A stretch of 64,000 bases of DNA from JAUVRX01 sp049664225 (GTDB taxonomy: Bacteria; Acidobacteriota; Thermoanaerobaculia; Multivoradales; JAHEKO01): positions 88,463-152,462 of the forward strand of contig JBATEX010000145.1 of assembly GCA_049664225.1 (NCBI GenBank), written 5' to 3'. The position numbers were made by a program, and so were the translations under genes. Of this stretch, positions 52,957 through 61,342 are shown piece after piece. The notes beneath the pieces are model-generated. The model was not told the DNA's origin and did no database searches. It was given only the letters and a program-made list of their open reading frames with translations. Every line of letters begins with the position of its first letter. The first letter of the stretch is position 1.

Positions 52957-53312
52957 TGCTTGCCGGAATTACCTCGAGGCGGCTCCGGGGTGTAGATCGG
53001 GCTGGGGAAATCCGAAACGTTCCCGTCACCCTCCTGCCGAGTGATGCGTGGAACGCCTTGCTTTTCCACCTCGTCGATTCGTATGACGGCGTGCATGGGC
53101 AAAAAGATCCGTTTGACGCCTCGAAACTCGCTCTTCATCCGCTCCTCGGAAGGATCCACCACGACCTGGGAGCGCTCTCCATAGAGGATCTCTTCGACTT
53201 CCACGAATCCGTAGAGGTGGCCCTGGCCCACGTTCTTGGCGTAGATCTCAAACACCTCCCCCTGGTTGTGGAAGATGATCTTGTAAACGCGTTTGGTTTC
53301 TTTTTCGGGCAT
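52953..53312 (-). CDS. DUF1820 family protein
   Basis: A 119-residue cytoplasmic protein matching DUF1820 along its length: KRVYKIIFHNQGEVFEIYAKNV, LYGFVEVEEILYGERSQVVVDPSEE, and RIFLPMHAVIRIDEVEKQG. Function unknown; the family is widespread in proteobacteria. It is translationally coupled to the S1/P1 nuclease downstream through an ATGA overlap, a pairing I do not recognise as known. Confidence 0.9.
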   Translation of the reverse strand: MPEKETKRVYKIIFHNQGEVFEIYAKNVGQGHLYGFVEVEEILYGERSQVVVDPSEERMKSEFRGVKRIFLPMHAVIRIDEVEKQGVPRITRQEGDGNVSDFPSPIYTPEPPRGNSGKQ

Positions 53313-53418
53313 TCGATCGGGATCCGGAGCGATCCATCAACTTTCACAATAGCACAGGGCCAGGGGTGTCTTTTCCGCTTCAGGTCCGACGCCGCTTGCC
53401 TTTACCAAGTCAGCGAAA

Positions 53419-53490
53419 CTCCCCCGGAGCCAGCTCGTATTGGAAAAAGGGGGGATCGCATGCGGGCTAGATGGATCGACTAAACCCCCA
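53419..53490 (+). promoter_or_regulatory. Candidate structured leader with alternative pairings
   Basis: A six-G run (53449-53454) lies between two C-runs (53421-53425 and 53485-53489). It could pair with either but not both, the layout of a switching or attenuating leader upstream of the gene at 53593. No known riboswitch class is recognised. The rest of the 280-bp intergenic region shows nothing clear. Confidence 0.25.
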
Positions 53491-53592
53491 ACTCGAGGAA
53501 AGCGTCTAAGTCCCTAAAAGCGAGAATTTTCGGATTGAGATGCCTCTACCCATAGCCTTCCCTTGGCAGACAAGACGAGGAGGACCGAAAGG

Positions 53593-54378
53593 ATGAACCT
53601 GAACACACGATCGCCCATCGTTTGGGCCCTGGCTGCCGGCCTTCTGCTGGCGGGAGCCCTAACCGCCACGACACTCGAAGAGACCTTCGATCAGACCTTC
53701 GCCTTCGCTCCTGGCGATCTTCTGGAGCTCGATAACACGAACGGCAATGTATACATCGAGGCCTGGGACCGCCAGGAGATCCACATCCTGGCCACCAAGA
53801 AGGTCAAATCCAGCAGCAGCGAGAAAGCCGAAGCCTTGATGCAGGATCTGCAGATCGAAGTCGAGCCTTCCTCAGGCCGCATTCGAGTCGACACCCGATT
53901 CCCCAGCAACAAGGGCCGATGGTTCTCGAGCGGTTCCTCATCCAGCGTGCGCTACGAGATCAAGATTCCTGCCTCCGCCGACCTCGACGTCAGCACGGTG
54001 AACGGCAACGTGACGATCGGGAACATCAGCGGCAACCTGGAGCTCGGCACCACCAACGGCAATGTCTCGGTAGCCGAATCGGGCGGTCGACTCAATGTGC
54101 GGACCACGAACGGCTCGATCAACGCCGAGCTGAGCGAGATCGCCATGGGCGAGGACATGGTATTTCGCACGACGAACGGTGGAATTACTCTCTCCATTCC
54201 CGCTGAGACCCAGGCCAATCTGACAGCCCGCACCACCAACGGATCGATCAAAACCGATTTCCCGATCACGGTGCAGGGTACCTTCAGTCGCAACCGCCTC
54301 GAGGGCGAGCTCAACGGGGGCGGTGGCTCGATCGAGCTTCGAACGACCAACGGCAGCATTCATATCGAGGAGTTGTGA
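53593..54378 (+). CDS. Exported DUF4097-type beta-repeat protein
   Basis: A 261-residue protein with a signal peptide (about 1-26) and a mature beta-rich domain of the DUF4097 / putative adhesin type. Short rungs repeat at about 20-residue spacing, each with (T/V)NG followed by a hydrophobic strand: TNGNVYIEAW, VNGNVTIGNI, TTNGNVSVAE, TTNGSINAEL, TTNGGITLSI, TTNGSIKTDF, TTNGSIHIEEL. This suggests a right-handed beta-helix or stacked sheet. Role unknown. It has its own terminator 90 bp downstream and stands alone. Confidence 0.88.
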   Translation: MNLNTRSPIVWALAAGLLLAGALTATTLEETFDQTFAFAPGDLLELDNTNGNVYIEAWDRQEIHILATKKVKSSSSEKAEALMQDLQIEVEPSSGRIRVDTRFPSNKGRWFSSGSSSSVRYEIKIPASADLDVSTVNGNVTIGNISGNLELGTTNGNVSVAESGGRLNVRTTNGSINAELSEIAMGEDMVFRTTNGGITLSIPAETQANLTARTTNGSIKTDFPITVQGTFSRNRLEGELNGGGGSIELRTTNGSIHIEEL

Positions 54379-54464
54379 TCCCTCCCGGTTGATCCAGGCC
54401 AGCGCTCGGCAGGCCGCGAATCGGCGCCAGCCTGCCGAGCGAACCGTGACGCCCTGCCGACAGG

Positions 54465-54499
54465 AGCCCCTCACCTGATGATCGGGTGAGGGGCTTTCC
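54465..54499 (+). terminator. Intrinsic terminator of the DUF4097 gene
   Basis: AGCCCCTCACC pairs with GGTGAGGGGCT (11 bp, nine-base loop) followed by TTTCCT. Confidence 0.85.
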
Positions 54500-54673
54500 T
54501 GCTGCCGAAAGCCGCGGCCCTAGCGGCGTCCCGGATGGAACTCCGTCCTGCTACAATCTCATCTTGTGCCTGGCCCGGTGGGCTGGTCCAGAGGAGCACA
54601 ACCGGCCGCACAATCACGGACAAGACACACGCCGCCCGGCGTTTCGTTCGTCACCTCTGACAGGGAGATGTCT

Positions 54674-57577
54674 ATGACCACACGAGACCCTTTTGCGCCA
54701 ATCGATCGGTTCGAGGATCGTCACCTGGGACCGAGTCGGGCGGCAATTCCAGAGATGCTCGACAGCCTGGGATTCGAATCCCTCGATGACCTGGTTCGAG
54801 CGGTGATACCAGAGCCGATTCGACTGCGGAAGCCTCTCGACCTGCCGCCGGCCAGGAGCGAGCACGAGGCGCTCTCGGACTTGCGAGAGATCGCCCATCG
54901 CAATCAGGTATGCCGCTCCTTCATCGGCATGGGCTACTACAACTGTTTCACTCCGCCGGTGATTCAACGCAACATCCTGGAGAACCCTGGCTGGTACACC
55001 CAGTACACGCCCTACCAGGCGGAGATCGCTCAGGGACGCCTGGAGGCTCTGATGAACTTCCAGAGCATGGTCGCCGACCTCACCGGTTTGCCGCTGGCCA
55101 ACGCCTCATTGCTCGATGAAGCGACGGCAGGGGCGGAGGCCATGAGCATGACGCTCGCGGCTACACGGGGAAAGAAGAAGGGCTTCTTCATCGCCGAAGA
55201 CTGTCACCCCCAGACCATCGCGGTCATCGAAACCCGCTGCAATCCGCTCGGAGTCGAGGTGCATGTCGGCCCGCCAGACAGCATCGACGCGGAGGGGATG
55301 GATCTCTTCGCGGCACTGCTCCAATATCCCACCACCGAAGGTCGGATCGAGGACTACTCGAAGACAGCCGAGCTCCTCCATGCGGCCGGCGCTTATCTCA
55401 TCGTGGCCACCGACCTGCTGGCGCTGACCCTGCTGAAGCCCCCAGGGGAATTCGGTGCCGACATCACGGTGGGCTCGAGTCAGAGGCTCGGTGTGCCGAT
55501 GGGCTTTGGCGGCCCGCATGCGGCTTTCCTTTCCACAACCCAGTCACTGGAGCGCCAGCTGCCCGGGCGAATCGTAGGTCTGTCGAAGGATGCAAACGGC
55601 AACCCCGCTTTTCGCCTCGCCCGACAGACGCGCGAACAGCACATACGCCGTGAGAAGGCGACGAGCAACATCTGCACCGCTCAGGTTCTTCTTGCGGTAA
55701 TGGCCTCCATGTACGCGGTGTACTACGGACCACGAGGGCTGCGCCGTATCGGCGAGCGGGTTCATCGCCTCACCCGCGTGCTGGCTGCGGGCTTGAAGCG
55801 CCTCGGCTTCGATATCGGTGACGGCCTCTACTTCGACACCCTTAAAGTGAAGCTCGCTCCCGGTGAGGACGGGCCGATCCTGACAACCGCTCGAAGCCGT
55901 TGTCTCAATCTGCGGCACTACCCGGACGGCAGCATAGGTATCTCCCTGGACGAGACCGTCACACGCAAGGATCTCGAGCAGCTGTTGACAGTGTTTTCAC
56001 AGGGACACAAGCTGCCCTTCACCATCGAGGACCTCATGGCGGATGCCGAAGGCGACTATCCAGCTGTTTTCGCCCGCCAGACCGAGTACCTCACGCAAGC
56101 CGTATTCAAGCGCTACCACTCGGAGCACGGAATGCTGCGTTACATGCAGCAGCTGCAGGAACGGGATCTATCCCTCGCCCATTCCATGATTTCTCTTGGC
56201 TCCTGCACGATGAAGCTCAACGCCACGGCCGAGATGATGCCTGTCACCTGGCCCGAGTTTGCCGGCCTTCACCCATTCGCTCCGCCCGAGCAAGCCGAGG
56301 GGTACTACAAGCTGTTCGAGCAGCTGGAGGGTTGGCTGGCCGAGATCACCGGTTTCAGCGCCGCATCCCTGCAACCCAACGCCGGCTCGCAAGGCGAGTT
56401 CACCGGCCTCATGGTGATTCGCGCCTACCACCACGACCGCGGCGATGTGGCGAGAGATGTCTGCCTGATTCCGACATCCGCCCACGGCACGAACCCGGCG
56501 AGCTCGGTTATGGCGGGATACAAGGTCGTACCGGTTGCCTCCGATGAGCGGGGTGATTTCGATCTCGACGACTTGCGCTCCAAGGCCGAGGCCCACAAAA
56601 ACAGGCTGGCCGCGGCGATGATCACCTACCCCTCGACCCACGGCGTTTTCGAAGAACATGTACGGGAGGTTAGCGACATCGTGCATGAGAACGGGGGACT
56701 GGTCTATCTCGATGGTGCCAATATGAACGCCCAGGTCGGCCTCTGTCACCTCTCCGATATCGGTGCCGACGTCTGCCATCTGAATCTCCACAAGACCTTC
56801 GCCATTCCACACGGGGGCGGTGGTCCCGGTGTGGGTCCCATCTGTGTCGCCGAGCACCTGAAGCCCTTCCTACCCGGCCATCCGGTCGTGGCAACCGGGG
56901 GTGAGAAAGCCATCGGGCCGGTTTCGGCGGCTCCCTTCGGCAGCCCCGGCGTCCTGCCCATCTCCTGGATGTACATCGCGATGATGGGTCCCGACGGTCT
57001 GAAAAGGGCCAGTCAAGTGGCGATTCTGAACGCCAACTACATGGCCAAGAGGCTCATCGAGCACTATCCGGTGGTCTACACAGGAATGCGGGGCTTCGTC
57101 GCTCACGAGTTCATCATCGATTTCAGGCAGTTCAAGGAGTCCGCGGGCATCACGGTGGACGATGTCGCCAAGCGACTCATGGACTACGGTTTCCATGCCC
57201 CGACCATGTCCTGGCCGGTGGCGGGAACGATGATGGTCGAGCCGACCGAGAGCGAGTCCAAAGCCGAGCTCGACAGGCTGTGTGACGCACTTATCGCGAT
57301 CCGGGCTGAAATCCGCGAACTGGAAGAGGGGCGTGGCGACCGGGAAGACAACCTGCTGCGCAACGCACCTCATACTGCAGGTTTCGTGACGTCCGATAGC
57401 TGGCCTCACGGCTACAGTCGAGAGACTGCCGCGTATCCTGCCGACTGGGTCAAGGAAAGGAAGTTCTGGCCGCCGGTGGGACGCATCGACAATGTCTGGG
57501 GAGACCGCAACCTGATTTGCACCTGCGATCCCGTGGAGAGCTACGCTTTACAAGAGGCCATCTCGGACACCGACTGA
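54674..57577 (+). CDS. gcvP: Glycine dehydrogenase (decarboxylating), P-protein
   Basis: A 967-residue single-chain P-protein of the glycine cleavage system, which decarboxylates glycine and loads aminomethyl onto lipoyl-GcvH. The start at 54674 has AGGGAG six bases upstream. The N-terminal motif FEDRHLGPS, the CFTPPVIQRNILENPGWYTQYTPYQ region and the PLP lysine Lys707 in LNLHKTFAIPHGGGGPG are typical. Both halves of the fused P1-P2 form are present. gcvT and gcvH are not next to it, so the system is split in this genome. No glycine riboswitch is visible upstream. Confidence 0.97.
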   Translation: MTTRDPFAPIDRFEDRHLGPSRAAIPEMLDSLGFESLDDLVRAVIPEPIRLRKPLDLPPARSEHEALSDLREIAHRNQVCRSFIGMGYYNCFTPPVIQRNILENPGWYTQYTPYQAEIAQGRLEALMNFQSMVADLTGLPLANASLLDEATAGAEAMSMTLAATRGKKKGFFIAEDCHPQTIAVIETRCNPLGVEVHVGPPDSIDAEGMDLFAALLQYPTTEGRIEDYSKTAELLHAAGAYLIVATDLLALTLLKPPGEFGADITVGSSQRLGVPMGFGGPHAAFLSTTQSLERQLPGRIVGLSKDANGNPAFRLARQTREQHIRREKATSNICTAQVLLAVMASMYAVYYGPRGLRRIGERVHRLTRVLAAGLKRLGFDIGDGLYFDTLKVKLAPGEDGPILTTARSRCLNLRHYPDGSIGISLDETVTRKDLEQLLTVFSQGHKLPFTIEDLMADAEGDYPAVFARQTEYLTQAVFKRYHSEHGMLRYMQQLQERDLSLAHSMISLGSCTMKLNATAEMMPVTWPEFAGLHPFAPPEQAEGYYKLFEQLEGWLAEITGFSAASLQPNAGSQGEFTGLMVIRAYHHDRGDVARDVCLIPTSAHGTNPASSVMAGYKVVPVASDERGDFDLDDLRSKAEAHKNRLAAAMITYPSTHGVFEEHVREVSDIVHENGGLVYLDGANMNAQVGLCHLSDIGADVCHLNLHKTFAIPHGGGGPGVGPICVAEHLKPFLPGHPVVATGGEKAIGPVSAAPFGSPGVLPISWMYIAMMGPDGLKRASQVAILNANYMAKRLIEHYPVVYTGMRGFVAHEFIIDFRQFKESAGITVDDVAKRLMDYGFHAPTMSWPVAGTMMVEPTESESKAELDRLCDALIAIRAEIRELEEGRGDREDNLLRNAPHTAGFVTSDSWPHGYSRETAAYPADWVKERKFWPPVGRIDNVWGDRNLICTCDPVESYALQEAISDTD

Positions 57578-57597
57578 AGAGCGACCGGACTGGACCA

Positions 57598-58566
57598 TCA
57601 ACGGTCGTGGGGCTGGTCGACCTCTTCACACACCTGGCAGGTGACCGGAGGCTGGCCGCCGCCGCTTCGGTTGACACGATCCATTCGCTCGATCCTGGCT
57701 ATCCGGCACTCGGAGCATCCAGCAAGGCCTCCGGCATCCCACAGGTCGGCCAGGACAACTCCTCGATTCAGGCGGAGCGCTCCATCAAGAGCTTCCTCGA
57801 GCTGCCTGACGGTCGGCGGGCACAAGACTCCGATTCCAGCCAGTCTCTGCATCTCTCCGTTGCCGCTCCTGACCGGAATGAGGCTAACCACCTTCGAGCC
57901 ACGTTGTAGCGCGTAGTCCACGGACTGGACTGACCAGTCGACTGCTTCGGCCTCTGGAACGAAAGGAGCCCCCACCAGCACGAAAGACCGGATGCCAATT
58001 CCTGCTGCCTGCAGGATGGAAGCTGCGCGGTCGAACGAGTCCAGGGTCAGTTTCTTGTTGAGCCTGGTCAGCGCGACCGGGTGGATGGTCTCCAGGCCCA
58101 TGGCCACTTCCAGACGACCTTCGAGATGTCTGGAGAAATCCGCGCAGCGGCTGCTCACCAGTCGGGGATGGCACTCGACAACAACCCGTGAGAAGGGCCT
58201 CAGAAGGTCGGCGATGGCAGGCCAATCGGCGAAGGGAACTGCCTTGTCATCAAAGAAATTGCTGGCATTGTAGAGCTTGACAGTGGCACCGGCAAGGGGT
58301 TCTCCAACCTCCTCGAAAGCCCGCGAGATTTGGGCTGGTATGGCCCCCGGAGGAGTCGGGCCATCCAGCGTGTACTGCCAGAGATCGCAGAACACACAAG
58401 TGAACGGGCACTCCTGGCCGGTCAGGAAAATCGTCAGGCACGGAACGAGCTCGCCCTCTGCGCTGCGCTCTTCCTCCCAATGAACACCGATCGGGCGCCA
58501 GGCGTCCAGCGGACTCTTGGCTGAACGCAACTGCCGTATCCGCCGATCTTCCGAGCTTCGGGTCAC
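57598..58566 (-). CDS. Radical SAM protein, coupled to an asparagine-synthetase-like gene
   Basis: A 322-residue radical SAM enzyme. The 4Fe-4S/SAM motif is CxxxCxxC at Cys53, Cys57 and Cys60 (CPFTCVFCD). The barrel continues through YNASNFFDD, VVVECHPRLV, AMGLETIHP and IGIRSFVLVGAPFV. The C-terminus has two CxxC pairs (Cys284/287 and Cys310/313) that could bind zinc or an auxiliary Fe-S cluster. The overall layout recalls the Elp3/YhcC-like group, but I cannot assign a reaction. Its start overlaps the stop of the upstream asparagine-synthetase-like gene (ATGA), so the two enzymes are made together. Confidence 0.85.
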   Translation of the reverse strand: MTRSSEDRRIRQLRSAKSPLDAWRPIGVHWEEERSAEGELVPCLTIFLTGQECPFTCVFCDLWQYTLDGPTPPGAIPAQISRAFEEVGEPLAGATVKLYNASNFFDDKAVPFADWPAIADLLRPFSRVVVECHPRLVSSRCADFSRHLEGRLEVAMGLETIHPVALTRLNKKLTLDSFDRAASILQAAGIGIRSFVLVGAPFVPEAEAVDWSVQSVDYALQRGSKVVSLIPVRSGNGEMQRLAGIGVLCPPTVRQLEEALDGALRLNRGVVLADLWDAGGLAGCSECRIARIERMDRVNRSGGGQPPVTCQVCEEVDQPHDR

Positions 58567-59897
58567 CTGCGGCCGTGCCGGTATAGATCCAGATAGTGGT
58601 TCCGATAGGCCTCGGGATCCGCCGGAAACCGTTTGGCCAGTACCGATTCGGGGCCGGCACCTTCTTGAAACCTCCGCTTCGGAAATACCGGCAGCTCCAT
58701 ACCCGTGACGGCCTTGACGCCGCGCTTCAGGATCTCTCCCTTCAAGGCGTACAGCCTCTCGATCGAGCCTTTGGTCAGCTCATCGAAGGGAATGGCGGTA
58801 GCCAGCATCACCAGGCTGGGATGGGTAAAGGGGCTGAAGCCGAGAAAACCGTACTTTCGCAGCGGCGCGTGCAACCTTACGCAGCCGCGACTCTGTCCAC
58901 CGCTATAGGTCAGGGAGTGCTTGATCCGATCGACTCCCCAGCCTTCCTGATACAACAGTGGATTGTTGACCACGCTGCGGATGGTCAGCTCCGGATTCTC
59001 TTCGATCGGATAGTCCTTGAGGTTCTCATCGCCCCCGTCGCCGTCCACCAGATAGAGCCATTCGGGATAGAGGCGGCGGAGCTCCCGGACCAGCGCCAGG
59101 TTGACGGTGGCGCACTCCACGTCCAAGGGTTTGTAGTCTTCGATGACGTCGACTGCCTGGAACGGATCGAGGCTGTCGGAGTCGACCTCCACTCGCTCGC
59201 CGAGCACCTCCAGATCCAACTGGCGCAGAAACTCGCGAGCCTGCGCCGCATCCGTGCCGAGGCCGTCCACCGCCAACGTGAATGCCTTCAATCGAGACGG
59301 GCTCTGGCCGCGCGCGAGAAGCAATTTGTACAGGCACAAAAGTACCGAGCCGCTGTCGAGACCTCCAGAGAAGAGCACACCGATGGGCTCGCGAGGAGGC
59401 ACGACCTGCAGCCAGGAATCGAGTGCCTGCAAGAGCGCAGCGACATAGCGCTCTCCGATGAGGTCGAGATCCGCCTGCAAGCTCTCGGCCGAAGGCTCCA
59501 GAAACCTCTGGTAGATCGGATTCGGATCGGGACAGCCGATCAGCCGAATCGAGGTCACGTGATGCGCCGGGACCATGCGCGTATAGCTCGGGTGAAACTG
59601 ATCGCCATACCCTTGCGTCACGAGAAACTCCTGAATCTCGTCGATGCGGTCGGCGACGACCAGCAGAGGACCACTCTCCTGTTTGGCCAGGAAGTAACGC
59701 ATGGGCCGGTCGAGGCTCCTCGCCATTCGGATCACTTCACCCTCACGCGCCGTCAGCGCAAACGATCCGAGTAGCTGCGTCAACGAAGTTGCGTCGTCAC
59801 GCAGCAGAAGCCCACGCGCCTCTTCGAGCTCCATGTTGTAGATCTGTTGACTTCTCTGATCGATCAAATCGACCACACGGTGGATCGGCCTCTCCAT
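58563..59897 (-). CDS. Asparagine-synthetase-like protein without glutaminase nucleophile
   Basis: A 444-residue protein with the ATP-pyrophosphatase domain of asparagine synthetase B (about 150-430): PP-loop SGGLDSG at 177-183 and DGDGGDEN later. The N-terminal part keeps a remnant of the class II glutaminase fold (GSFALTAREGEVIRMARSLDRPMRYFLA) but has no Cys2, so it cannot use glutamine in the normal way. The start ATG at 59897 has GGAGG five bases upstream; a TTG 27 bases earlier sits too close to its own AGGAGG. ATP-dependent amide or ring formation with another amine donor is possible. Coupled to the radical SAM gene. Confidence 0.83.
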   Translation of the reverse strand: MERPIHRVVDLIDQRSQQIYNMELEEARGLLLRDDATSLTQLLGSFALTAREGEVIRMARSLDRPMRYFLAKQESGPLLVVADRIDEIQEFLVTQGYGDQFHPSYTRMVPAHHVTSIRLIGCPDPNPIYQRFLEPSAESLQADLDLIGERYVAALLQALDSWLQVVPPREPIGVLFSGGLDSGSVLLCLYKLLLARGQSPSRLKAFTLAVDGLGTDAAQAREFLRQLDLEVLGERVEVDSDSLDPFQAVDVIEDYKPLDVECATVNLALVRELRRLYPEWLYLVDGDGGDENLKDYPIEENPELTIRSVVNNPLLYQEGWGVDRIKHSLTYSGGQSRGCVRLHAPLRKYGFLGFSPFTHPSLVMLATAIPFDELTKGSIERLYALKGEILKRGVKAVTGMELPVFPKRRFQEGAGPESVLAKRFPADPEAYRNHYLDLYRHGRR

Positions 59898-59944
59898 GAG
59901 CTCCTCCCAAGTCTGATGGGTCAAACCTCCTATATAGCGCAGCG

Positions 59945-59950
59945 ATTATA
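59945..59950 (-). promoter_or_regulatory. Candidate -10 box of the synthetase/radical-SAM operon
   Basis: A perfect TATAAT on the minus strand about 50 bases before the ATG. No convincing -35 is seen at 16-18 bases. Confidence 0.4.
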
Positions 59951-60102
59951 GCGACGACCGGGATCGATCACCCTGGGCAAGCCTGAAATCGAATCTCGCG
60001 ATTTCACTCTGGGGCGCCAGCAGCATTTGACTTCCAGACTCAAACCGCTAGGATTCAACTCGACAGCGACACAATCTCGGCACAGAGGCACTGACCGGGC
60101 GT

Positions 60103-60128
60103 GTTGAACTGTATTTGTTGAATTCAAC
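60103..60128 (+). promoter_or_regulatory. Candidate operator upstream of the LEA-like lipoprotein
   Basis: GTTGAA (60103) is followed by the perfect 12-bp palindrome GTTGAATTCAAC (60117-60128), giving three GTTGAA half-sites within 26 bases, 25-50 bases before the start codon. A repressor or activator site is plausible. Confidence 0.4.
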
Positions 60129-60152
60129 CAGGGAAACGGGAGGAGTTGGAAA

Positions 60153-60512
60153 ATGAAGAAAATCATTTCGGTATTGGTCGTTGTGGCCGCAATCGGAGTC
60201 CTCATGCTCTCCGCCACAGCCTGTGGCAAGAAGGCTCAGGAATCCGCCGGCGATGCAGCCAGGTCTGCCGGCGACGCCGTAAAGGAGAGCGCCGAAGAGG
60301 TCAAGGACACTGCCGGCGATATGGCTGAAGGCGCCAAGGATGCCGCAGGCGAGGCCGTCGAAGGTGTCAAAGATGCCGCCGGTGACGCCGCCGACGCCGC
60401 GGGTGAGATGGTCGACGATGCCAAAGATGCCACGGGCGAGGCGATGGAAGAGGCCGGCGAGAAGCTCGAGGAAACCGGCGAGAAGCTCCAGGAAGAAGAG
60501 GGCGGCAGGTAG
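60153..60512 (+). CDS. LEA-like helical-repeat lipoprotein
   Basis: A 119-residue protein with a signal peptide and near-lipobox (LSATACGK, Cys about 24). The mature part is almost only Ala, Gly, Asp, Glu and Lys, in 11-residue periods such as KDAAGEAVEGV and KDAAGDAADAAG. This matches late-embryogenesis-abundant (LEA group 3) or YtxH/CsbD-like low-complexity helices, which protect membranes or proteins during desiccation or stress. GGGAGGAG precedes the ATG. It is convergent with the PEBP gene and preceded by a palindromic site. Confidence 0.78.
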   Translation: MKKIISVLVVVAAIGVLMLSATACGKKAQESAGDAARSAGDAVKESAEEVKDTAGDMAEGAKDAAGEAVEGVKDAAGDAADAAGEMVDDAKDATGEAMEEAGEKLEETGEKLQEEEGGR

Positions 60513-60528
60513 TCCACTTCCTGGACAA

Positions 60529-61143
60529 TCAGCGCTCTTTTTCGTAGGTACCCATCAACCCGGCCTGGGCCAGGACGTGCCCTTGGATGGCTGTCTTCAG
60601 TTGTGCTTTGGTCGGCTGCCAGCCGTCGGGTAGTCGGGTATCGAGAGCATAGAGCTTGAAGAAGTAGCGGTGGCGGCCAATGGGAGGACAAGGTCCTCCG
60701 TACTCGGCCCGCTGCCAGTCGTTCAGTCCCACTCCGGTCCCTGCTGGCAGATCTTGGAAGGCGATGCCTTCCGCGAGGCTGCCAGCAGCGGCCGGCAGGT
60801 TGTACACCACCCAATGAACCCAGGTCATCTTCGGTGCGGCGGGGTCGGGTGCGTCCGGGTCGTCGACGATGAGGGCCAGGCCCACAGCGCCCGCGGGAAC
60901 TCCTGACCATGCAAGCGGCGGAGAGAGATCCTCGCCTTCACAGGTGTGACGCCGGGGAATCCCAGCACCATTTTCGAAACTCGTAGACGTTACCATCAGA
61001 GTCATTTCGACGGCTCCTTCGGTCTGGGAGGCGGCAGTCACCGACGGGGCGACAGCCAGTCCGCCCAGGATCGCCAGCAGGGACACAAGACTGATAGGGA
61101 TTCCAGACGTCCTGCGGAGAACTTGCTCAACGGTCGAGCGCAT
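60529..61143 (-). CDS. YbhB/YbcL family PEBP (Raf kinase inhibitor-like) protein
   Basis: A 204-residue PEBP-fold protein with an export signal (about 20-45, ISLVSLLAILGGLAVAPSVTAA). The conserved PEBP pocket is present: VDDPDAP, HWVVYNLP and GGPCPPIGRHRYFFKLYAL. The start at 61143 has GGAGG eight bases upstream. Bacterial relatives are of uncertain function; some are secreted inhibitors or bind phospholipid-like ligands. It ends 16 bp from the convergent LEA-like lipoprotein. Confidence 0.9.
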   Translation of the reverse strand: MRSTVEQVLRRTSGIPISLVSLLAILGGLAVAPSVTAASQTEGAVEMTLMVTSTSFENGAGIPRRHTCEGEDLSPPLAWSGVPAGAVGLALIVDDPDAPDPAAPKMTWVHWVVYNLPAAAGSLAEGIAFQDLPAGTGVGLNDWQRAEYGGPCPPIGRHRYFFKLYALDTRLPDGWQPTKAQLKTAIQGHVLAQAGLMGTYEKER

Positions 61144-61342
61144 GCTCAAAGCCTCCTGATTGCCAGGACAGGATCGTTTCGACTGACTCGAGAGTCTAGC
61201 AAGCTCTAGCCCGCTCGCGCAGTCGGGAATCATGCGGGTTCGCGATGTCTTTCGCCTTGACTTACGCCTTGTTTACGCCTAACATATTTGCCTGGGGAAA
61301 CACCCGCTCCCACGGCTCTCCGAGCCGGAAACGGAATGAAGC

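Noticed and set aside
54500..54673. Glycine riboswitch upstream of gcvP
   Set aside because: The conserved glycine-aptamer core sequences are not seen in the 174 bases between the terminator and the start codon.
58596..59774. Open frame of 392 codons opposite the asparagine-synthetase-like gene
   Set aside because: The minus-strand frame has the PP-loop and a good ribosome-binding site; the antisense frame has neither motifs nor a site.
59898..59924. TTG start for the asparagine-synthetase-like protein
   Set aside because: AGGAGG is only one base from the TTG, too close, whereas GGAGG is well placed for the ATG at 59897.
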